Below are positions 42,334 through 54,002 of a stretch of 64,000 bases of DNA, piece by piece. Origin of the DNA: Suillus spraguei (Eukaryota > Basidiomycota > Agaricomycetes > Boletales > Suillaceae); the NCBI GenBank assembly GCA_016800925.1, contig JABCPU010000031.1, forward strand, positions 248,001 through 312,000. Direction: 5' to 3'. The number at the start of each line of letters is the position of its first letter. The stretch's first letter is position 1. The notes under the pieces were generated by a model. It was given only the letters and a program-made list of their open reading frames with translations. It was not told the DNA's origin and searched no databases. Both the position numbers and the translations under genes were made by a program.

Positions 42334-45300
42334 ATGACTATTACTTTGTACAATGGCTCTGATGCATCAATCTCAGAATCTCCAAGTGCTGCTGGTACTA
42401 GTAGTTTCAGATTCAACGGTGAAATGGATAAACTGTGGACCAACTGTGAATGGCTAGCTGGTGGGACCTACCTGAATGCTCAGGTTGATCGTCTTCCTGG
42501 ACGCAGTTCGACACTCATCAAGCCCCTCCATCTTGCTCTTGGACTTCTTTTTGATGGACTCCATGATGATGAGGATCCATGGCTGTATGCCACCGAGCCT
42601 GAATTGCCCAGGTCTCTTCAATTACCTCTATTCTGGACCGCCATTTCCCAGGCCTCAGGCATCCCTGATGATATTGCCTCGCACATTCATGAGGTAATGT
42701 TCAAGCCACATGGCAAGTGGCTCCTACAGCAATGTATTGGTCAGGCCATATGGCAGGAGTTGAAGAAGGATATAGACTTACACAAAGAAGAAAACAGAGC
42801 TTCTTCTGATCCAAATGTGAGTTACGACCATTAAACATCATGCTTTTATGTGTAGTGTTTCAACTCAAATGACATCAAATAGCATATTCTAAATCGAGCT
42901 ACCATGGGCACTGAAACTATCTTAAAGCAGGCCCAAATGATATGCAATGAATATGTTAGACTGTCTTTTAGCAGGTAATCACAGAACTGACAAAATATGT
43001 ACTTTTATGGTAGTGAGAGTATCACTCTGCACCATGTTCTCCTAGTGCTCCTTGAGCACAAGGAGCTCCTGGACATTCTTATGGAATGGATCCTATGCAC
43101 TGAAAAGGTTCCTGATGAGCTTCCTGATGAGTTTCATGAGAAGTTTCACAAGAAGCTTAATGATATTGTTCACCATCTCAGACCCATAACCATTCGCAGC
43201 CACAACACTCGATTATTCCCCATCTTGAACCAGTTAGTTTTTTTGGTTTTTTTGTTGTTTGCTTCCATTCAATTCACAGATGGGCAATTGATCTCATGCA
43301 GCTCATCAAAGACAAGAAGGAGCAGGGAGACGTGATTGACCCACTAATCGGCAGAGTGTGTGCTCATAAAATTGATGTTTCTTTACACTAACTATCATAC
43401 TTGTAGTCCATCGAATTACGTCGCCTCATAGCTACTCTATCAAGATGATGAGTTAAAATTCATGAATTATGTCTCGCGCGCTGATTGCATCTACTACAGC
43501 AAGAAGAATAGTGCTGTTCTTCTCAGTATGTTCAGTCATCAGAAGCCGGTGGGTAGTACTGATCCAGTTTTTCAATTATGGAACTAGGTGATCAAGGTGT
43601 TGGTGAAACTGTGATTGCCGAAGGCTTGGCTCGGAGACTTGTAGAAGGAATCTTGAAAGTTGGGACTGGTGCATTCAGCCCTCTGAAAGCTGGTTTAGAC
43701 AGCTGATCGATTTGACACAGGATATTCTAACATTGATCAGTCTGGCATTGTTGGTGGTCTGGATCAGGGGAGTGTTGGATGCAACATGCAAGTCCAGAAT
43801 CTGTCATTTCCCACGTGTTTAATCTGGACCTTGTGTCATTGCTCGCAAGCACAGCATGCAAATCTGCATATGAACAGGTGGGAGATGACTGTACTTTTTC
43901 ATTTCTAGTCACTAATGCACATACATTGACCAAAGATAGTCAAGATGATCTTGGATGGTATGACTATGTTGACCACTTCAACGTGAATTCATGTCCCTCT
44001 TTTATTGTAGAGATTGCAGAGCACAAGGAAAGGGGTATCAGGGCCATCATTTTCATGGATAATCTGAGCCAGATTGCCATAGGAGGGTATTGCGGCGATG
44101 GGACTGGTTTGTGAGTGGCATAAAATTTCATAGTCACTCTATTTCTACAAGCTAATTACTTGATGACTTCTCTAGGGATGCCACACCATTATGAAGCCAT
44201 TCTTAATGAAGGGAAAACTGCATTGTGTTGGGTGTTCAACTATCGAAGATTTCCAAACCTACATAGAAAAGGACGGTGCATTAGCTCGTCAATTTTCGCC
44301 TGTATGTAGATCGTGCATCAAAACTATTTCCTACGCTGACTGGCCGAAGATCTACATCTGCGAATCCACTCCAGATGAAACAGTGGAAATACTATGGGGA
44401 TTGAAGGTCCCCCTGCAGCATTTTCACAAGGTTGCCATTTTGGATAATGCCCTTGTAGCAGCAACCACGATCACTACCCAGTTCTTCACACATAAAAGGT
44501 CAATTCATTGCTTGCATCGTTGCTTCACACCTGAATTATTTGATTTTGGTGGTTGCAACTTAAGACTGCCAGACTCGGCTATAGATCTTATCAATGAGAC
44601 ATGTGCTCAAGCCACCCTTGCACGCAGTGCCAACTCAGAAACAGTGTGGAAACTACAGAGGAGTAGAGTTGTGTTGGAAATGGACATATGTTCCCTGAAG
44701 GTATGTCGTGTGTGGTTTCCTTACTTGTGGTGCTCATCCTTGAACCTCTGGTGTAGCGAGAGGTCGACGAGGAAAGTGATAGAAGATTAGTTGAAGCTCA
44801 AACTAAGCTATACAGCCTTGATCGAAAGATTGAAGCGTCAAGCTCTTTGAGAAGAGCTGCCAAATTATACGTTGCAAACTGAAAGAAGTGGAGAAGAGTA
44901 TCAAGATAGAAGAAGATCGATTCACACATGAGTGGGTACACATTTGAAGTTTTGCGCGACAGCTGGATCAACTGTTTCAAGCTCATTTAACAATGAAGAC
45001 GAAAGGCAAAGAGCCATAGACAGGGTTCGGGACCTTGGCATTGATGAAGATGATCTTTGACATCAACTAGAGCAGGCTGATTCCAATACATTCACTTTAA
45101 ATTTGGATGGATTTGAAAAGGACAGCAACCCAATTACGGCTGAGATGGTCGCAAAGACTGCCATGTATTATACCTTTATTCCTGCAGCTGAAACTCTCAA
45201 TCCATCAGAGATTCTGAATGTTGCGGATAAGCTAAACACAGTGGTAAGAGCTACCTTGTTTACTATTACAGTGACAGTATTGACAACATCTTGAACAAGG

Positions 45301-47158
45301 TGGTTGGCCAGCCGGAGGCTGTCGAAGCTGTCGCAAACATGATGCATTACATGTGGGTGGGGCTAAAAAATCCACGAAGACCTATTGCATCATTCCTGTT
45401 CGGTGGTCCATCGGGATCTGGGAAAGTGCTGCTTGTGAAGGGAGTGAGTCTCGCTGATCATTCGCTGCTGCTTGCTCAATAGAACTGCTGATGTGTTTTC
45501 TCTCTCTATGTACAGCTTTCCAAGGTTGCACTTGGACAGTCTGGCAAATTGCTATGCATCAATGCCAGTGACTACATTGAAGCGCACAGTCTCACGTGTC
45601 TGGTAAGCAGCGCAAGGTTAGCTAGGGTCCTAGAACCTTAAATCATGACTGTCAGATCAGAACTCCCACGTGCACGGGGTTTGACCATAGTGGTCAGCTG
45701 ACTGAATGTGTCAGATGAAAACCCTTCTCCATTGTGCATATTAAAGAGTAAGCATAATCTACCTAGTCATTAGTGTTCCTTGTTGAAGCCACTTTCTCAC
45801 CTAGCATTGAATGGTGTAACAAACATATTGGTGCTGGGCTTAAAACCCCATATTTTGACACTCGTCTCACGTCTACAGGAGTTACCACTTGTCCATGGCC
45901 GTCTTACCCCATTAGCAGTACACCACACACCGTACCAACTGCCACACCTCATTCCATGAACCGATGTCCTTCCATGTCCTTTCCGTGTCTGCATAGCTCC
46001 ATTTGGTGCATAGTTTGTTTTCTGTTTGTTATCACTGATTCCATGGCAAGCCTTATTACATGTTGCCTCATGCCGCAGCGCCTCGCGCTATGTTTACTTA
46101 TGGCGGTTACTACTCTCCAGTGCTACTGATCTTGCCTAGAGTATTCCAAGTACATATGTCAAACACTCTTGTTCTTACAAGTGAAGCAGACTAGACGGAG
46201 CACAAGACTCACATACTAGTTTAGGCAGTGGTTTATCTACAGCCCAGGCTAGGTTGTATCTTTACAATGGGGCTGCGTGGAATTCAGGCTGCTCATACAG
46301 ACCATCCTCAATGAGGGAACAATCAAAGATGGCGATCAGAATGTTGTTGATTTCACATAGGAAACACATGTGTCATCTATCTTCTCTGGTTAGCTGAAGG
46401 ACTCATACTCTAGCAACTGCATCATTATCATTTCGATGAGTCTCGGCAAAGTGAATGTGGGGCGCACTATATCAGAAGAAGCGGAGCACAAACACTTCAT
46501 GAGCCAGATTGAAAGCTATGTCCCTGGAGAATTTCTGTCGCGCCTTGATAAAATAGTGGTGTTTGTGCATTTGTCATTTTGTTTTCAATGACAAGCGCAA
46601 ATATCTTATAGACTCTTTATCTAGCGCCGTATGTCTGGAGCCACTCTGATCACAATGATCCATGCTCGTCTAGAGGAACTGAGAAAGCAGTTGTCTCTCA
46701 TCAACCTCCAGCTGTCAGTCCATGATACAGTGAGGAATCGTCTGCAGTTTGAGGCGGCATTACATTGTGTAGGCTGCGCACGATGGTTAGATCGGTTGAT
46801 TCGATCAGAGATCCTAGAACCACTTGCAAAGCTCCTCCTCAAGAACGATGTGCCTGAAAATAAGACTGTCCTCCTAAACTTCAATGAAGACATACAGAAA
46901 ATAACAGTTAGGCTTGTTGAGGGGGAGCCTACTGTAACAGAGCCAGTGCCAGAGTCACCCGTACCATTGTTGCCTTCTACTTACCACAGTTTCGACACAG
47001 ACGATGAACATCATGATTGGGAGGATGGATCCATAGATTCGCACAGCGCAGATGAACAAGAGGATGAACACTTTTGTCAGAGCTGCCAGTGGGCACCGCT
47101 CTCTCTGCGACCATCAGGACCCCCAGCCCTTAGCCCACAACCCCAAAGGCTATTCTGA
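42334..47158 (+). pseudogene. Decayed full-length Hsp104/ClpB-like gene
   Basis: The order of class-1 Clp domains can be followed. The N domain has LIKPLHLALGLLFDGL and LFWTAISQASGIPDDIASHI, with a second repeat LHHVLLVLLEHKELLDILME. NBD1 starts with VIDPLIGR, then SIELRRLIATLSR. Its Walker A reads DQGVGET (Lys to Glu), its Walker B IIFMDNLSQ, and then come FLMKGKLHCVGCSTIEDFQT and YIEKDGALARQF. The middle domain follows. NBD2 has VVGQPEAVEAV and FGGPSGSGKVLL, GQLTECV then TGA, and NCIIIISMSLG. The C-domain has LDRLIRSEILEPLAKLLLKN. Both ATPase sites have lost key residues, several stops interrupt the frame, and an L3 LTR sits at 45815-46266. An acidic C-terminal extension ends at 47158. Confidence 0.8.
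45815..46266 (+). repeat. L3 LTR-like element, copy A (452 bp)
   Basis: It begins TGTAACAAACATATTGG and ends GTATCTTTACA, flanked by ATGG (45811-45814 and 46267-46270). It matches both ends of copy B at 49407-50351 but lacks about 490 bp of its interior (junction near 46160). It lies within NBD2 of the Clp-like pseudogene. Confidence 0.88.
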
Positions 47159-47202
47159 GCAGTGTCGTAACAATTGATATGGATGTCACAGACCTGATGT
47201 AG

Positions 47203-47619
47203 GTGTATAACTGTGTTGTACAATGCATTAAATACACGCAAAATAGATGTTTATGGAATCAGTATGGAATTGTGTGCTTCACCATAATTGCATGGTATCA
47301 TCTGCCCTGGACTGATCTACATTGTAGATGTGACTCCGTAGCAATTGCATTGTGTTTGAACACGCGTTCAGCAGTGCTGATGGGACTAGAGAGCAAGATT
47401 AAAAAGTTGAGGGCGAAGGAAGATGTATCAGGCGTGCAGCAAATGGGACAAGACGAAAGTAGAATAAGCGACTTGATGGGAATGATCTTGACTCAGCGGA
47501 AAAGGCGAGTTAATGCATCATGCAAACTTGCAGGTTCAATAGATGAAGGTAGTGCGGTGCACAGAAAATTGTCTGATACTGACGTAGAAAACTTGGAAGA
47601 TTTGCCATCAGATACGTAG
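47203..47619 (+). CDS. Hypothetical ORF downstream of the Clp-like gene
   Basis: A 138-codon open frame. The second half (from MGLESKIKKLRAKE at about 47380) is charged and helical, ending VENLEDLPSDT. No domain is recognised. The N-terminal third looks non-coding, so the real start may be the internal Met. It could be a 3' exon of the neighbouring pseudogene. Confidence 0.3.
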   Translation: MYNCVVQCIKYTQNRCLWNQYGIVCFTIIAWYHLPWTDLHCRCDSVAIALCLNTRSAVLMGLESKIKKLRAKEDVSGVQQMGQDESRISDLMGMILTQRKRRVNASCKLAGSIDEGSAVHRKLSDTDVENLEDLPSDT

Positions 47620-48462
47620 TAGGCTAGACTCTATAATAATAATCTACAATGCTGGCCCAGGAGGTGCATCAGTGGACTGGTAATATATATATATATGAGT
47701 ATGATATTAATCACAAGAACTAGCATAAATCTATTATTGAGAATCATGCTGCTATCTTGGACCTTACACAGGCAAGGAGAGTCTGATTTTCCTACAAAAA
47801 TATAATATGGTCAGGAAAAGGTGACATATATTAAAAGCTAATGATTGATACTTGAGTACTGAGTCCCTTAGCTTAGGATTTGATAGCAGTGGGTCATTGA
47901 CCACCTTAGTATATCACTTACTGTTTGACCTCGAACAGGTACTTAGTGGAGTTTGCATCTTATGCAAGAAGATGTAAACACCTGCTTCAAGGTCGCTTGT
48001 GAGATTGGACGTTGCGGGTTGTCCATGGTCATATTCTACAGCCTCATGGTACTTGACACTGGTGATCAGTTCATAGAAATCTGACTGGATGGCTCCATGT
48101 GATCGATGTAAGAGTCGATATCATGAAAGGAGGGGCACTATTACATAATAAGGGACAGTTCATGATATCGAACATGCTACAATTGATCAAGAATGATACA
48201 TTATTTCTAGATGTACTTCCTCAACATGAGGTTTACTCATTGCAGGTTCCCTGCATGGCTGTGGATGGCTCGGGAGTTGAAAACAGATAAATCACTCCAC
48301 TCAATCCTCACCTCACTTTTGCCCACCAAATGTCGACTCAGTCAGGTTGTCCATCCACAGAAATTTGACTTCCATTATGTTTGCATTGTTTGATTCTCTT
48401 TCCTCATGGAATAACTTGGTTATGCCTATCCATCTTGTTGGTTGTAGAGTGGCTTGTTCGAG
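47620..48462. other. AT-rich stretch
   Basis: Contains a short (TA)n run near 47683-47694 and small open frames without recognisable content. Confidence 0.4.
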
Positions 48463-49406
48463 GGGTATGGCTGAGTTCCTAACGAGGAACTGTTATGACA
48501 ATCATGATGGCTGTTACAACCATGCAAAACTGGGGCTACTAAGAAGTCCTGGTCTTACATGGTGTTGTACCGGAGGGACGGAAAGTCGAAGGGGCTTGGC
48601 CTCAGCTCATACGCTGTGCCCCTTACCCAAGTATGTGCCCTTAATTTTGGATGAAGTCCAAGGGGAGTTATAGTGAAGTCCAGATGGAGTCCGGATGAAC
48701 TCTGTAGGACAGGATAGCTCGATAGAGCTCTGAAGGACTTCCGGATGAGCGCTGGAATGCGCTGGAACTATTTCTGGATGGTAGGGAGTAATGGTAACAC
48801 TACTGGAACAAGTTCCAAGTAGAATGGATGAAGGATGGACTCCTGGACAAAGTCCAGGGCAGGATAGGAGCAAAGCTCTGGAGGGAAAGATGATCCATAG
48901 ATGTCGGAGGATAGGATAGGATAGATCCGGAGGACCAGGGGTCCGAAGGTCTGGAGCTTGGAGGAGCGGAAGAGCAGATGATCGGATGATCGGACGAGCG
49001 TAGCTCTATGGATCTTGGGGGAGGTGTTAACTACTAGAGAGGAGTAGGTCCGGATATGGTGTAGAGGTAGTATAGACTACTCCGGACGAGGTTCGGAATA
49101 GAAACAGACAGGATAAGACTACCACAGGTAGAGTCGGAGGTGAATCGGATGAGAGACAGGAAACGGACAAAGTCCGAAAAGGATATAGGACAAAGGATCA
49201 AGGCTCCGGCCTAGGTAATGATCCCATAGGTCTGAGTCGGAAGCTTACAAGGGCCGGAGCCCAAGTGCGGGGTTGGAAACGGATTTATATAGACATGGTA
49301 ACAAGATACAGAAGTCAAAGGGATATACAGAGGTAGGAAAGCAATGATCAGATTGAGGTCTGCAGGAGTTGTACTACAAGTTTATATACTGTAGGTAGCA
49401 TGCCAG

Positions 49407-50351
49407 TGTAACGAACATATTAGCGCTGGGCTTAAAACCCCATATTTTAACACTCATCTCACGTCTACAGGAGTTACCACTTGTCCATGGCCTTCTTACC
49501 CCTTTAGCAGTACCGGTGGCATCCCATGCTTACCGCCCACCATACCGACTGCCGCACCATGATCCACAAACTGATGTCCTTCCATGTCCTTGCCGCGTCC
49601 GCATAGCTCCATTTGGTTTTGTTTTCTGTTCATTATCACTGATTCCACAGCAAGCATTATTACATGTTGCCTGTGCTGCAGCGCCTCGCGCTATGTTTAC
49701 TTACGGCGGTTACTACACTCCAGCGCTACTGATCTCGCCTAGAGTATTCCGAGTACATAGAATTAGGATATAAGCACCGTGTATCCCTCATGATACAAAA
49801 CCTGATTTTACACCATTGCATGTACTATAGGTCAGGATTACTGTCTAGCTCTGGATCTACCCAGTAGTGGACATAGTCTTTAAAGTTTCCTTATCGCTCG
49901 TTAATACATCACACTTGTTCTCCATCACCGCTGGACTTTTGACTGTTACTTTGACTGAACTTCCCACAAACCGCTACTTTACCGCTGACAGTACTGTGGA
50001 CTTCTTTACTGTTTTTTTGCACCGCTCGCAACCTTACTGCTACCGCTGAGACCACCGCTCGACATCGCTCATTCAACGCTACTGTTACTGACCTTATCTC
50101 GATGACGGTAGCACCGCTACTCACAACACTAGTTCCGGCGGTATCATCGCTGACCACGGCAACTTACCGCTGACCACGACACTTGTTTCGCAAATAAGTT
50201 AGACTCGAACTTGACCATACTAAATAGGCATCCCCCTTTAGGGTCGAACACTCTTGTTCTTTCAAGTGAAGCAGACTAGACGGAGCGCAAGACTAACATA
50301 CTAGTTTAGGCAGTGGTTTATCTACAGCCCAAGCTAGGTTGTATCTTTACA
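49407..50351 (+). repeat. L3 LTR-like element, copy B (945 bp)
   Basis: It begins TGTAACGAACATATTAG and ends GTATCTTTACA. The flanking duplication is CCAG (49403-49406 and 50352-50355). The uninterrupted site is preserved in L2 copy a (27451-27470, complement GCATGCCAGAAGGC), which contains CCAG once. No coding capacity was found. The interior is rich in ACCGCT-like motifs. Confidence 0.92.
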
Positions 50352-50559
50352 CCAGAAGGCAAGTAAGGATAGTCCAAGGCTATGTTTGAGGCATTGTGGA
50401 ACACAAGGCTATGAACTCGGATATAAGACTTGTATGAAATATCTTATCAAGACAAAAGATCAAGATAACTGAAAGCCAGAGGTGTAGAGATAACCGAAAG
50501 CTGGACACAGGTATTAACCTAAAAGGAGTAATGCGCAGGTGCGTGGGAATAGTTTCGGA

Positions 50560-50665
50560 TATGAGCATGGATCGGATATGGACATGGATCGGATATGGAC
50601 ATGGATCGGATATGGACATGGATCAGATAGACATGGATCGGATATGAACATGGATTGGATGGGTG
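50560..50665 (+). repeat. 18-bp minisatellite in L2 copy b
   Basis: Four to five consecutive units of GGATCGGATATGGACAT with small variants. A more degenerate version of the same array is at 27130-27260 in L2 copy a. Confidence 0.9.
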
Positions 50666-51059
50666 GATCAGATCGGATGGATGGACTGAGTCAGATATGG
50701 ATATGGATATGGATGGATTGGAGTGGATGGGTGGATTGGATATGCGAGCTGGATTGGATGGGTGGACTAGGATGTATGGATTGGGTGTCCAGATGTCCAT
50801 GGATCGGACCTGAATGTACGGTATATGACAATGGCACTCAATTCATAGTCCCTCCGCAGTGCTTCCCTCCCTGGCGCTGCCCCTTTGATCGGCTGTTCTT
50901 TACAGAGCTGAAATGCAAGCTAGCTCAGCAACTTATCATATCTACTACCTGTCATCATACGTCCCTTCGATGTATTGCTAATAAGGCTTCATTTGAATGA
51001 CTGTTGATCATATCAAGGTCTCAAATTAGCTTTGTTTCCGTCTGCCGCTATTAGGGAGT

Positions 51060-52684
51060 CAGAGGAACATGTAAGTCCATTCCATTGATTAGTGGCGTTG
51101 TGTACACTGACTATTGGAGACAAGCATGCATTCGTCCAACAAGGAAAAGAGTACAGAACTGAAATTGAAGAAGAGATCACTTTTGCAAAGCCATGGTACT
51201 GATGTATCGAATAGATGAACACCATCTTGATATCATGTTTTATTTAATAATTGTTAGCTCTCTCAGGTACGCAAGGAACATTATAACATATGCAAAGAAT
51301 GGTACGACATAGTACAGAAACAAGGGCTTGAGGCAAGCATAGTGTCCTTGCTTGATTGGTCACACTAAATTTCTCATTGACAGTCATCTTACAAAGTTGA
51401 GCCGTATCTTCAGAAAATATCACAATCACAATCACTGCAAGCACACATCTGTACTTTGTGAATATGTTTAACGGACGGTGCAACTCACTTTTTTTTCCTA
51501 ATACAGCTGAAAACACTAGAGAAAGACATAGAGGACATAACTTTCTACTCCTGTACACAAGCTGTTGCAGATCGTACCGGATACCGTGGGTTTGCTGATT
51601 GGGCAGAGGTGAAGGTCCCGAAGACTTCGCCATGTCTTATACTTATCTTGGCTAATAGAAAACATCCCGAACCCACGAGCACCTTTTGGTGACTCTTGGG
51701 CAGGTTGCATTTGTCGGTGCCAGTTTGATGTATGGCGCGATCTTTGGGTATGTACACACGGTTTTCTATGCATTCGGCATACCAACAACTTTATTTCAGG
51801 TCATCAAGAGGCAACATCGGGCTCATGTGCTATGCATTTGCACTGTTCGACTGTGGTTTCATTGTACCAACCGTTGCACTTGCCCTATTAAAATGGGCTT
51901 CACAGCAACCCAAAGATGCAGTATTTGCGTCCCCACAAGTCTGGACACTGCTACTTAACATCTTCCTTTATGGTTCAGCTGCCGCTATTGGTGTTGCAAT
52001 ATGCCTGCTCAACATCTCTCTCGTCATGTTGCACTTCTCAGTTGACCAAAACGGTCAACTTGATGCTAAGTTGCAGTTCAATGTTGAACCTACACCAGCT
52101 GGGACTCTCGCTCTGGGATGTCTTGGGCTGGCTGCAGTGGTTGTGGTGGTGTCTGGATTATCCCATTACCTGGTGAACAGTTGGGATGCAATGATCAAGG
52201 ACTTTTTTGGTTGTAGAGAATGCTGCAGGGAAGGATTGCAGGACTATGTTCTGCATGAGAGCTGTGTAATCGCCGATGCTTCGAGTCGAGTCATCATCCA
52301 TGTCTTGCCAGTGATCTCAAGTATTTACATCTGCAATATGAGATGACTCAGAGTGCACCTGTAGCATGCGGTGGAGGTGTTGTTAGTGACCACTTCTCCA
52401 TGTAGCTCACTTGTCGGATCCATGCTAGATTTTCCCATGTTTGACTTTCTCCACTCACTCTATAGTCTGAAAGCATTTGCTTAGAAGGGTAAGATACTCA
52501 AGGTAGACAGGAATTTCCTGGTGTGCTTGCCATCGATGATGCTGGCATCACGATGGACCAGCTATTGACAAAGGCCCCTCCTTCTTCAGCTTTAGAATTA
52601 GCATTGGAGGGACTGGATGATGGAGAGGAGGGTGGCTGTGATGATATCATCATGCTGTCAGGTAAATCAGATGTCGAAGATTAG
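51060..52684 (+). CDS. Multi-pass membrane protein of unknown family
   Basis: Exons on the plus strand include HAFVQQGKEYRTEIEEEITF, VRKEHYNICKEWYDIVQKQG and LKTLEKDIEDITFYSCTQAV with RGFADWAEVKVPKTSP. A membrane region begins near 51700 with hydrophobic segments YAFALFDCGFIVPTVALALL, LLNIFLYGSAAAIGVAICLL and LALGCLGLAAVVVVVSGLSH. A last exon reads QEFPGVLAIDDAGITMDQLL, then an acidic tail ending GKSDVED (TAG at 52682-52684). Exon limits were judged by eye. No family is recognised. It may be an Agaricomycete-specific membrane protein. Confidence 0.5.
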
Positions 52685-52734
52685 GTCTCTAATTGATAGG
52701 GTAGCAAAATAAAGCTTGAGTTACCTTTTTACCT

Positions 52735-52860
52735 TGTAAGCCCTGGCCCTGGCCCAAGCCAAGCCTGAGCCAGGCCCAGGCCCTCCAAAAGGGCCTGGCT
52801 TGAGTTTCTTCCAGGCCCAAGCCCTGGCTTTCAGGCCAGGCCAGGCCCAATGCATCACTA
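52735..52860. repeat. GGCCTGG-rich palindromic cluster
   Basis: About 125 bp built from GCCCAGGCC/GGCCTGG units, with a perfect 10-bp stem (AGCCAGGCCC and GGGCCTGGCT around 52771-52803). Similar sequence (GGCCCAGGCCTCAGGCCTGG) is at 6150-6170. It resembles the subterminal repeats of a DNA transposon. No complete element was delimited. Confidence 0.6.
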
Positions 52861-52899
52861 GCCATACCCTCAATATCGAGAAAAATGAGACTCTCAGCA

Positions 52900-54000
52900 G
52901 CGCCAGGTTGTCAGTCTTGCGCTTCCGGCTACCATAACACATGCAGTTAGACAACCCCTGGACCCTGGTGACAACAGTAGTAGAACTCACTAGACAGATT
53001 TGTATAATGAATGCATGAGGACATGAAATTTCCGCCCACTCGCCTAGAAAATCCCATTCAAAATGCCAACCAATGTTTGATAGATCCCCCATACATCTCT
53101 GAGTTGAAGTCGCGGTCATATTTTTCAGAGGAGTACTGCATAATGACAGAACACACCTTCAAAAATACATTATTATATATAACAAACGATAGAGATTGAA
53201 ACACACCGCAGCGCTAGTGAGGGCTACCATTGCAACAGGCAACTCCAACTCATCAGGATGATCATCAAGTATTGAGGTCAAATGATCATGCCATTTTAGC
53301 CCTGCTGCAAGCTCATTGCTGAAGAAAGCTTCCTTGATAGTGTCCAACATTGCAGGTGCTTAAATGGTTTGGTTCGAATAACATCCCCCTACAACATGGA
53401 ATCAACACAATGGCGCCAGGAAGTACTATGATCAGTGTCCGAACCTTTGCATTCACAGAGTAGATGTAAGCATTATTTTTGTACATGTTAGCTAGAAGCC
53501 AAATGAAAGAGGTTGATTTGCATACCATTGCCATGTGGTGCGATTTGAGGCTGCTATGAAATGAGTCAAGCAATGTTCAATCATAGATCACAGTACAGCA
53601 TAACATACCTCATATTCAAGGGTAGCCTTGAGCTTCTTTGAGTCGAGTGCCACAATACATCGTCTGATTCCTCCAGTTTGTTGTCGAACAAATCAACTCC
53701 TCCGCTGTTCAAATCAGATGAGCTGTCATCACTTTCATCAGGCTTAACGTCATCTGAGTCAGAGTCAAAAAGCTGCACAGCACTCAGAGGAGCTTTGCTC
53801 TTCCATTGACCAATCACTGGAGCAGGTGATTTGTTTCCTGTATTAATAGAAATGTCAATGTGTCGAAACAAAACTGAATGCTACTCACGAACTCGGGCCT
53901 GCTTGGGACCATCGGCCTCAGCAATGTTGGATGCTGCCTGCTTGCATGGATTCTTCTCTGTCATCCAGACTGTGTTTTGACTTATTCAGTACTAGGAATG
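52900..54000 (-). pseudogene. DUF6532-like gene, probably decayed
   Basis: Minus-strand exons read WMTEKNPCKQAASNIAEADG, GNKSPAPVIGQWKSK and a Ser/Asp-rich linker (LFDSDSDDVKPDESDDSSSD), then SLKSHHMA. A conserved block follows, IKEAFFSNELAAGLKWHDHL and DELELPVAMVALTSAAV. The ELPVAMVAL...AV core with preceding FF and H residues resembles the DUF6532 domain frequent in Agaricomycetes. It then reads VMQYSSEKYDRDFNSEMYGG and meets a stop after HWLAF. The role of the domain is unknown. Confidence 0.5.
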
Positions 54001-54002
54001 AT

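Larger units (their letters stand above)
48512..50830 (-). repeat. L2 solo LTR, copy b, with nested L3
   Basis: The plus-strand ends are TGTTACAACCATGC and GGTATATGACA, with an exact 5-bp duplication ATGGC (48507-48511 and 50831-50835). It is homologous over its length to L2 copy a (reverse orientation), apart from the L3 insertion at 49407-50351 and the lack of the expanded 8-bp array. Confidence 0.93.
48463..50999 (+). pseudogene. Unknown reading frame split by L2 copy b
   Basis: Left of the LTR the frame reads GMAEFLTRNCYDNHDG. Right of it, after removing the LTR and one ATGGC, it continues TQFIVPPQCFPPWRCPFDRL and FFTELKCKLAQQL to a TGA at about 50997-50999. The continuity is suggestive of a disrupted gene, but no family is recognised and the frame is short. 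Confidence 0.35.
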
